Positions 58,466 through 64,000 of a stretch of DNA of 64,000 bases are shown piece after piece. Location: NCBI GenBank assembly GCA_963669295.1, contig OY769938.1, forward strand, positions 1,922,001-1,986,000, read 5' to 3'. Below the pieces are notes generated by a model. That model worked only from the letters and a program-made list of their open reading frames with translations, was not told the origin of the DNA and ran no database searches. Origin of the DNA: G963669295 sp963669295. GTDB lineage: Bacteria > Bacteroidota > Bacteroidia > Flavobacteriales_D > CALLUQ01. Within the stretch, counting starts at the first letter, position 1, and the number at the start of each line of letters is the position of its first letter. Made by a program: the position numbers and the translations under genes.

Positions 58466-59620
58466 ATGATGCGAAAAATCGCTAGTTGCAGGACCCACTT
58501 AATTAAGGCCCTATTTGTTTTCTCCCTTTTATTTATTGGAAGCAACTCTTTCGCGGGCGACCCTGAAGGAAACCATGATAATCACGATGCTGATCACGCA
58601 CATGTGGAGCATACTGACGATCATGAAGGAGAGAAGTTTAATGCAGGTCAAATGATCGTTGAGCACATTACCGATGCGCATGAGATTCATTGGATTGGGC
58701 ATCTCTCTATTCCATTGCCAGTAATTATTTATCATGAAGATAGAGGGTTTACCTGGTTCATGTCGTCTAAATTTAATCATGGGCACGATGCTTATGAAGG
58801 CTACAAGATTGAACATGTATACGACGATCAAGGAAAACCTAGCTTAGTTCCTCACTTGGTTGCTGTAGATGAAAATGGCAATTACGATGCTGAGGCTACT
58901 GCAAAAATTTGGGACTTTTCCATTACCAAAAACGTATTTACCTTGCTGTTGAGCATGATCTTTTTGATCTTGATTTTCCGCTCTGTAGCAAAATCGTACA
59001 AACGTAGAGAAGGCCAGGCACCGAAAGGGCTACAGTCATTGTTAGAGCCCATCATCATTTTTGTGCGAGACGATATTGCAAAGTCGGCCATTGGAGAAAA
59101 GCATTACGAAAGATACTTGCCGTTTTTGTTGACCGTATTCTTTTTCATCTGGCTCAACAATTTAATGGGGCTGGTTCCTGGAATTCCGGGCTTTGGTGCT
59201 AACCTTACCGGAAACATTGCGGTAACTATGGTGTTGGCATTGATGACCTTTACCATCAGTACAATTAGGAGTAACAAGCACTACTGGAGACACATTTTTG
59301 CTATGCCTGGTGTGCCAATACCGGTGTTGTTCATCTTAACACCGATCGAAATTTTAGGAATGTTCTTAAGACCTTTTGTATTGATGATTCGTTTGTTTGC
59401 GAACATCACTGCAGGACATATTATTGCATTATCGTTCTTCTGCCTGATATTTATTTTTGGCGAAGTACACGTAGGAGCTGGATACGGCTCGGCAGTTTTA
59501 TCTATTACATTTACCGTATTCATGACCTTGCTAGAATTGTTAGTAGCATTTCTACAAGCATATGTGTTTGCGTTGTTGTCAGCGATGTATTTTGGCGCAG
59601 CAATGGAAGAACACCATTAA
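58466..59620 (+). CDS. atpB: ATP synthase F0 subunit a
   Basis: About 384 residues. After a signal-peptide-like segment (about 1-30) comes a His/Asp/Glu-rich region (about 34-55), then a periplasmic stretch and five or six membrane helices. The essential arginine is Arg309 in LMIRLFAN. The C-terminal pair of helices with FMTLLELLVAFLQAYVF is typical. Subunit a and the c-ring form the proton path. The long N-terminal extension is common in Bacteroidota but the His-rich run is notable. The ATG at 58466 was preferred over a TTG three codons upstream. Confidence 0.93.
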   Translation: MMRKIASCRTHLIKALFVFSLLFIGSNSFAGDPEGNHDNHDADHAHVEHTDDHEGEKFNAGQMIVEHITDAHEIHWIGHLSIPLPVIIYHEDRGFTWFMSSKFNHGHDAYEGYKIEHVYDDQGKPSLVPHLVAVDENGNYDAEATAKIWDFSITKNVFTLLLSMIFLILIFRSVAKSYKRREGQAPKGLQSLLEPIIIFVRDDIAKSAIGEKHYERYLPFLLTVFFFIWLNNLMGLVPGIPGFGANLTGNIAVTMVLALMTFTISTIRSNKHYWRHIFAMPGVPIPVLFILTPIEILGMFLRPFVLMIRLFANITAGHIIALSFFCLIFIFGEVHVGAGYGSAVLSITFTVFMTLLELLVAFLQAYVFALLSAMYFGAAMEEHH

Positions 59621-59674
59621 TTAGAGAAAGTAAATTTGTTAACTGAATAAATATAAAAACGAAAAACAAAAGTT

Positions 59675-59920
59675 ATGTTAGCATCAGTATTATTAGACAT
59701 TGGTATTGGCTACGGACTTGCAGCTCTTGGTGCAGGGATGGCAGCTGTAGGAGCCGGCATCGGTATCGGTAGAATTGGTGGCGACGCTGTTCAAGCAATG
59801 GCTCGTCAACCAGAGGCAATTAACGACCTTCGTTCTAACATGATCTTGACTGCAGCGCTTGTTGAAGGGGCAGCTTTCTTTGCCATGGTAATCGGACTGC
59901 TTGTAGTTCTTATGAAGTAA
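59675..59920 (+). CDS. atpE: ATP synthase F0 subunit c
   Basis: An 81-residue hairpin of two helices. The GxGxGxG helix (GAGIGIG) and the loop ARQPE are present. The ion-binding Glu64 (LVEGAAFF) is followed by Gly rather than the Ser/Thr seen in Na+-binding rings, and no Gln occurs at the usual Na+ ligand place in the first helix, so the ring is likely proton-driven. A strong hairpin lies between this gene and atpF. Confidence 0.95.
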   Translation: MLASVLLDIGIGYGLAALGAGMAAVGAGIGIGRIGGDAVQAMARQPEAINDLRSNMILTAALVEGAAFFAMVIGLLVVLMK

Positions 59921-59942
59921 GAAGAGCATCTTATTATATAGA

Positions 59943-59975
59943 ATGCCTGCGCTGATTCGAGCGCGGGTATTTTCT
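59943..59975 (+). other. Stable hairpin between atpE and atpF
   Basis: ATGCCTGCGCT pairs with AGCGCGGGTAT (11 bp, two wobble pairs), loop of 6, followed by TTTCT. It could partly end transcription or stabilise the 3' end of atpE mRNA, helping make more subunit c than the others. Confidence 0.5.
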
Positions 59976-60006
59976 ATAAATTTTTGACCATAAAAAGCAA
60001 TAAGTT

Positions 60007-60501
60007 ATGGAACTGGTAAAACCTGAAATAGGGCTTATATTTTGGATGGCACTTTCATTTTTGATTGTGCTGTTTCTGCTCGGTAAATTCGCGTGGAAGC
60101 CTATTTTGAAAGCGTTGAAAGATCGTGAAAACTCGATTGAAGAAGCGTTGAATGAGGCCAAGAAAGCCAAAGAAGAAATGGCCTCTTTGCAAGCCAATAA
60201 CGAAGCCCTTTTAAGAGAAGCGAGAGATGAGCGCGATAAATTGTTGAAAGAAGCCCGCGAAACGAAGGACGCTATCATCAACGAAGCGAAAGGGCAAGCA
60301 CAAGAGCAAGCAGATCGTTTAATTGCAAATGCGCAAGAAGCGATTAAGAATGAGAAGCTCGCTGCTATTTCTGAGTTGAAAAATCAGGTAGCAACATTGT
60401 CAATAGAAATCGCAGAGAAAATTGTAAAAGAACAATTGTCATCTGACGAAAAACAAAAAGCATTGATCGACAATCTTGTTGATGACATTAGTTTAAACTA
60501 A
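60007..60501 (+). CDS. atpF: ATP synthase F0 subunit b
   Basis: A 164-residue protein with one N-terminal membrane helix (about 9-28) and a long charged helix to the C-terminus, the peripheral stalk. KPILKALKDRENSIEEAL is the usual junction. It links subunit a to delta and alpha. The next gene starts 4 bases after its stop. Confidence 0.94.
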   Translation: MELVKPEIGLIFWMALSFLIVLFLLGKFAWKPILKALKDRENSIEEALNEAKKAKEEMASLQANNEALLREARDERDKLLKEARETKDAIINEAKGQAQEQADRLIANAQEAIKNEKLAAISELKNQVATLSIEIAEKIVKEQLSSDEKQKALIDNLVDDISLN

Positions 60502-60505
60502 GACC

Positions 60506-61063
60506 ATGAAGGAAACAAGAGTTGCATCCCGTTACGCCAAATCACTATTAGGGCTTGCCATTGAGCAAAACCTGTTGGATGAGGCATACAACGACATGAA
60601 GCTTGTTTCAGAAACTTGCAATTCAAGCAGAGATCTTGCCTTACTCTTAAAAAGCCCTATTGTGAAAACCGATAAAAAATTGGGGATCATTGATGCGGTA
60701 TTTAAGGGGAAGCTGGGAAAACTGTCGCAAAGCTTCATTAACATCATTACCAATAAGCGTCGCGAATATTTGTTGGAAAACATTGCGGATGAATTTGTAG
60801 CACAATACAAAACACATAAGCAAATTGTAACGGCAAAAGTAACTTCAGCGGTAAAATTGGATGATGCCATAAAAACCAAGGTGTTGGCCCTGGTAAAAAG
60901 GGCTGAAAATAAGGAAGTGGAGTTGGTAGAAACCATCGACGAAGACATCATTGGAGGTGTTATTGTACGTGTGGGAGATAAGCAAATAGATGCGAGCATC
61001 CTCCGTGCAATCAACGACTTAAAACAAGAGTTTAACAAGAACCCTTACATAGCAGAATTCTAA
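60506..61063 (+). CDS. atpH: ATP synthase F1 subunit delta
   Basis: A 185-residue protein with the helical N-terminal domain (RVASRYAKSLLGLAIEQ) and the C-terminal signature DEDIIGGVIVRVGDKQIDAS. It caps the F1 head and binds the b stalk. It lies in the usual b-delta-alpha order. Confidence 0.94.
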   Translation: MKETRVASRYAKSLLGLAIEQNLLDEAYNDMKLVSETCNSSRDLALLLKSPIVKTDKKLGIIDAVFKGKLGKLSQSFINIITNKRREYLLENIADEFVAQYKTHKQIVTAKVTSAVKLDDAIKTKVLALVKRAENKEVELVETIDEDIIGGVIVRVGDKQIDASILRAINDLKQEFNKNPYIAEF

Positions 61064-61113
61064 AAAATTAAGAACTGAGCTGTTACCAGTAACAGCCATT
61101 AAAAGCAATAAAA

Positions 61114-62694
61114 ATGGCCGAAGTTAAACCAGCAGAAGTATCTGCAATCTTAAGAGAACAATTAGCCGGCTTTAAATCGGAAGCAGAACTGGAAGAAGTA
61201 GGAACAGTGTTGCAGGTTGGAGATGGCATTGCGAGAATCTATGGGCTTTCAAGTGTGCAATCCGGTGAGTTGATCGAATTTGAAAATGGCCTGATCGGAA
61301 TTGTTCTTAACCTGGAAGAAGACAACGTTGGTGCTGTACTTTTAGGAAGCTCTAACGACATTAAAGAAGGCGACACTGCCAAACGTACCGGTAGAATTGC
61401 ATCGGTAAAAGTAGGTGAAGGCATGTTGGGTCGTGTGGTTGACACACTTGGGAACCCAATCGATGGTAAAGGCCCCATTGAAGGCGAGTTGTTTGAAATG
61501 CCTATCGAGCGTAAAGCTCCTGGGGTAATTTATCGCCAGCCAGTAAACGAGCCGTTACAAACAGGGATTAAGGCAATCGACTCTATGATCCCCATTGGTC
61601 GTGGACAACGTGAGTTGGTAATTGGTGACCGTCAAACAGGAAAAACCACTGTTTGTATTGATACTATCATTAACCAGAAAGAATTTTACGACAAAGGCGA
61701 ACCAGTATTCTGTATCTATGTGGCCATTGGCCAAAAAGGATCTACGGTAGCAGGTATCGTTAAAACACTAGAAGAAGCAGGAGCAATGCCCTACACAGTT
61801 GTAGTAGCGGCAAATGCTGCCGACCCTGCTCCAATGCAGTTTTACGCACCGTTTACAGGAGCAGCTGTTGGGGAGTACTTTAGAGACACTGGTCGTCCTG
61901 CATTGATTGTATACGATGATTTATCGAAGCAAGCAGTAGCTTACCGTGAGGTGTCGTTGTTGCTAAGACGTCCTCCAGGACGTGAAGCATATCCTGGTGA
62001 TGTATTCTACTTGCACTCAAGATTATTAGAGAGAGCGGCAAAAGTGAATGCTTCTGATGACATCGCTAAAGACATGAATGACCTTCCTGAATCACTTAAA
62101 AATGTGGTAAAAGGAGGAGGGTCTTTAACAGCACTTCCAATCATTGAAACACAAGCAGGTGACGTATCCGCTTATATTCCAACCAACGTAATTTCAATTA
62201 CTGACGGTCAGATTTTCCTGGAGTCGAACTTATTCAACTCTGGTGTACGCCCCGCAATTAACGTAGGTATTTCGGTATCTCGTGTAGGGGGGAGTGCCCA
62301 AATTAAGTCGATGAAGAAAATTGCTGGTACCTTGAAGCTTGATCAAGCACAATACCGCGAACTGGAGGCCTTTGCGAAGTTCGGTTCCGACCTTGATGCA
62401 GCAACTAAAGCAATTTTGGACAAGGGAGCGAGAAACGTGGAAATTCTGAAGCAAGCAGAAAACTCGCCATTGCGTGTAGAGCAGCAGGTAGCAATTATCT
62501 ACTGTGGAACAAAAGGATTGCTAAGCGCAGTTCCTGTAAACAAGATCAAAGAGTTTGAAGAAGAGTACCTGGCCTTTATGGAAGCCAAGCACAAAGATGT
62601 ACTTGACAGCCTGGCAGCAGGTAAATTGAGCGATGAGATTACAGGAACATTAGAGTCTGTAGCTGCAGAATTAACAGCGAAGTACAAAGATTAA
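61114..62694 (+). CDS. atpA: ATP synthase F1 subunit alpha
   Basis: A 526-residue protein. The P-loop is GDRQTGKTT (Lys177). The signature ISVSRVGGSAQ includes the arginine finger Arg390. The N-terminal beta-barrel begins about residue 25. It is the non-catalytic nucleotide-binding subunit. A small stem of 7 bp (61079-61096) lies shortly before the start codon. atpD (beta) is not in this window. Confidence 0.97.
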   Translation: MAEVKPAEVSAILREQLAGFKSEAELEEVGTVLQVGDGIARIYGLSSVQSGELIEFENGLIGIVLNLEEDNVGAVLLGSSNDIKEGDTAKRTGRIASVKVGEGMLGRVVDTLGNPIDGKGPIEGELFEMPIERKAPGVIYRQPVNEPLQTGIKAIDSMIPIGRGQRELVIGDRQTGKTTVCIDTIINQKEFYDKGEPVFCIYVAIGQKGSTVAGIVKTLEEAGAMPYTVVVAANAADPAPMQFYAPFTGAAVGEYFRDTGRPALIVYDDLSKQAVAYREVSLLLRRPPGREAYPGDVFYLHSRLLERAAKVNASDDIAKDMNDLPESLKNVVKGGGSLTALPIIETQAGDVSAYIPTNVISITDGQIFLESNLFNSGVRPAINVGISVSRVGGSAQIKSMKKIAGTLKLDQAQYRELEAFAKFGSDLDAATKAILDKGARNVEILKQAENSPLRVEQQVAIIYCGTKGLLSAVPVNKIKEFEEEYLAFMEAKHKDVLDSLAAGKLSDEITGTLESVAAELTAKYKD

Positions 62695-62714
62695 GCGTAA
62701 ATACAGCATAAAGC

Positions 62715-63599
62715 ATGGCTAACTTAAAAGAAATACGAGGAAGGATCGTTTCGGTAAACTCTACCATGCAGATCACTTCGGCCATGAAAATGGTTTCTGC
62801 AGCCAAGCTGAGAAGAGCGCAAGATGCTATCGTGCAAATGCGCCCTTTTGCAGAGAAGTTGCAGGAGATTTTGTCGAACCTTACAGCAAGCTTAGATGCC
62901 TCTGAAGGAGCCTATTCTGCTGATCGTGATGCCAACAATGTATTGATCATTGCCATTACCTCTAACAGAGGGCTTTGTGGTGCATTCAATAACAACGTGG
63001 CAAAACGCACCAAACAACTCATTACAGAGTCTTACAGTGATAGCAATGTTACTGTATTGCCTATCGGAAAGAAAGCGTTTGATGCGTTTAAAAACACGAA
63101 CTATATGCCCAACGATAAGTACCCATCCAACTTGCACGAGTTGTTTGACGACTTAACGTTTGAAAATGTAGGTAAAGTAGCAGAAGCTATAATGGCATTG
63201 TTTGCAGCGCAAGAGTTAGACAAAGTGATGTTGGTATATAACCGATTTAAAAACGCTGCAGTACAAGAGCTGATGGCAGAGCAGTTTTTACCCATCTTGC
63301 CACCAGAAAGTAACGAAGGCGATAAATCGGGAAGTGCGGTAGACTACATTTTTGAGCCCAACAAGGCAGAAATTGTAGAAGACTTAATTCCACGATCTTT
63401 AAAAACACAGTTATATAAAGCCATTCTTGATTCGCATGCTGCTGAGCACGGAGCACGAATGACTGCCATGCACAAAGCAACGGATAACGCTTCCGAACTA
63501 TTGAAAGACCTGAAGTTGACTTACAACAAAGCACGTCAGGCAGCCATTACCAACGAAATCCTTGAAATTGTTGGTGGTGCGGAAGCACTGAACGGATAA
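62715..63599 (+). CDS. atpG: ATP synthase F1 subunit gamma
   Basis: A 294-residue protein. The N-terminal coiled-coil helix (ANLKEIRGRIVSVNSTMQIT, then KMVSAAKLRRAQDAI), the central Rossmann-like domain (ITSNRGLCGAFN) and the C-terminal helix (ASELLKDLKLTYNKARQAAITNEILEIVGGAEAL) are all present. It is the rotor shaft. A terminator follows, so atpB-G ends here. atpD and atpC must be elsewhere, as is usual in Bacteroidota. Confidence 0.96.
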   Translation: MANLKEIRGRIVSVNSTMQITSAMKMVSAAKLRRAQDAIVQMRPFAEKLQEILSNLTASLDASEGAYSADRDANNVLIIAITSNRGLCGAFNNNVAKRTKQLITESYSDSNVTVLPIGKKAFDAFKNTNYMPNDKYPSNLHELFDDLTFENVGKVAEAIMALFAAQELDKVMLVYNRFKNAAVQELMAEQFLPILPPESNEGDKSGSAVDYIFEPNKAEIVEDLIPRSLKTQLYKAILDSHAAEHGARMTAMHKATDNASELLKDLKLTYNKARQAAITNEILEIVGGAEALNG

Positions 63600-63628
63600 G
63601 CAGAACATATTTAGCATGATTCTTGATA

Positions 63629-63660
63629 GCCCTTCCCGAGTAACCGGGAGGGGCTTTTTA
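63629..63660 (+). terminator. Intrinsic terminator of the atp operon
   Basis: A 10-bp stem (GCCCTTCCCG with CGGGAGGGGC, one wobble pair, loop AGTAAC) followed by T5. It lies 30 bases after the atpG stop. Confidence 0.9.
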
Positions 63661-63667
63661 TTTTTAA

Positions 63668-63675
63668 TACATTTG
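63668..63675 (+). promoter_or_regulatory. Promoter -7 box of the last gene
   Basis: TACATTTG exactly matches TAnnTTTG and lies 17 bases before the TTG start codon at 63693. The -33 box would fall in the terminator stem and is not clear. Confidence 0.45.
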
Positions 63676-63692
63676 TTACACACACAAAAACC

Positions 63693-64000
63693 TTGAAAAA
63701 ACTGCTTCAACATAACTACTTTAAGCTCGGGTTATCCATTGTACTGCTAACGCTTGCATGGGTGCTGGAGGGAAGCCATTTGTTTGAGCAGAAGCCCAAA
63801 TCAATAGTAAGCAGTTTTGAACAAAAACTTCACCGAAAAGAACAAAAGCTTGAAGACGAACTCAACCTATTGGTAGGTCGATTGTCGAAGGTCAGCTACA
63901 ATCAGCTATTTAACGAAGACCGTAAACATTATGAATACCTTTTTCGAGAAGAAGGAATGATTCTGTTGGCGTATGAAAAAGATACCCTGAAGTTTTGGTC
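63693..64000 (+). CDS. N-terminal part of a membrane sensor-like protein, cut by the window edge
   Basis: The first 102 codons, starting at TTG after a good -7 box. One membrane helix (about residues 12-26, LGLSIVLLTLAWVLEGS) is followed by a charged coiled-coil-like periplasmic region (FEQKLHRKEQKLEDELNLLVGRLS). This is typical of the sensor part of a Bacteroidota histidine kinase, but the kinase domains lie beyond the edge. The call is tentative. Confidence 0.5.
   Translation, partial: MKKLLQHNYFKLGLSIVLLTLAWVLEGSHLFEQKPKSIVSSFEQKLHRKEQKLEDELNLLVGRLSKVSYNQLFNEDRKHYEYLFREEGMILLAYEKDTLKFW

Noticed and set aside
60532..61038. A 168-codon open frame antisense to atpH
   Set aside because: A shadow of the ATP synthase delta gene, with no start signal or domain.

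Overview
The window comes from the chromosome of a member of the Bacteroidota, most likely a marine or freshwater Flavobacteriia-type bacterium. The evidence is: many secreted proteins with type IX secretion (T9SS) C-terminal sorting domains, two of them with SprB repeats and the gliding-motility-type C-terminus; a SprE/PorW lipoprotein; an ATP synthase operon without atpD and atpC; and at least a dozen promoters with the Bacteroidota -7 box TAnnTTTG in place of a sigma70 -10 box. No tRNA, rRNA, phage, insertion sequence or CRISPR array was seen. The genus cannot be named from this sequence.

Layout. 1-5 kb (minus strand): an edge fragment, a YfiR-like protein, and a tripartite export operon (adaptor, MacB-type permease, TolC) with no ATPase gene beside it. 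5-6.5 kb: M28 peptidase and ferritin. 6.7-10.9 kb: two T9SS cargo proteins on the plus strand around a helical-repeat protein. 10.9-14.9 kb: a GbsR/MarR-type regulator and a five-gene operon (two small membrane proteins, a DCC-family membrane protein, a methyltransferase, a DUF2071 protein), with matching inverted-repeat operators before the regulator and before the operon. 15-22.3 kb: secreted proteins, including two large SprB-repeat adhesin-like proteins. 22.4-26.1 kb: a second helical-repeat protein and RNase R. 26.1-35 kb: a signalling operon of a MORN-repeat protein, a 2181-residue histidine kinase with about 14 PAS domains, and a LytTR response regulator.

35-43.8 kb: rpiB and a second M28 peptidase face a three-gene operon of two lysyl-oxidase-like secreted proteins on either side of a beta-propeller protein. 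Both oxidase domains keep the copper HxHxH motif and the Lys and Tyr that build the LTQ cofactor in animal lysyl oxidase. A 22-bp-period degenerate repeat array lies upstream of this operon, and a textbook intrinsic terminator sits inside the signal-peptide codons of the propeller gene. 43.8-50.6 kb: TlpA-like lipoprotein, ALDH7-type aldehyde dehydrogenase, cation/proton antiporter, a secreted protein, and the site-2 protease RseP. 50.6-57.2 kb: dxr, a GH3-family protein, an M23 peptidase and sprE. 57.2-64 kb: bactofilin, then atpZ, a small membrane protein, atpB-E-F-H-A-G, and the start of a membrane sensor protein.

Together the genes describe envelope and surface biology (T9SS export, adhesins, cell-wall hydrolysis, surface oxidases) alongside core metabolism (ATP synthase, isoprenoid synthesis, pentose phosphate pathway, RNA turnover). 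The strongest candidates for something undescribed are the paired lysyl-oxidase-like genes with their upstream 22-bp array and embedded terminator, and the GbsR-type operator pair with its unstudied operon.
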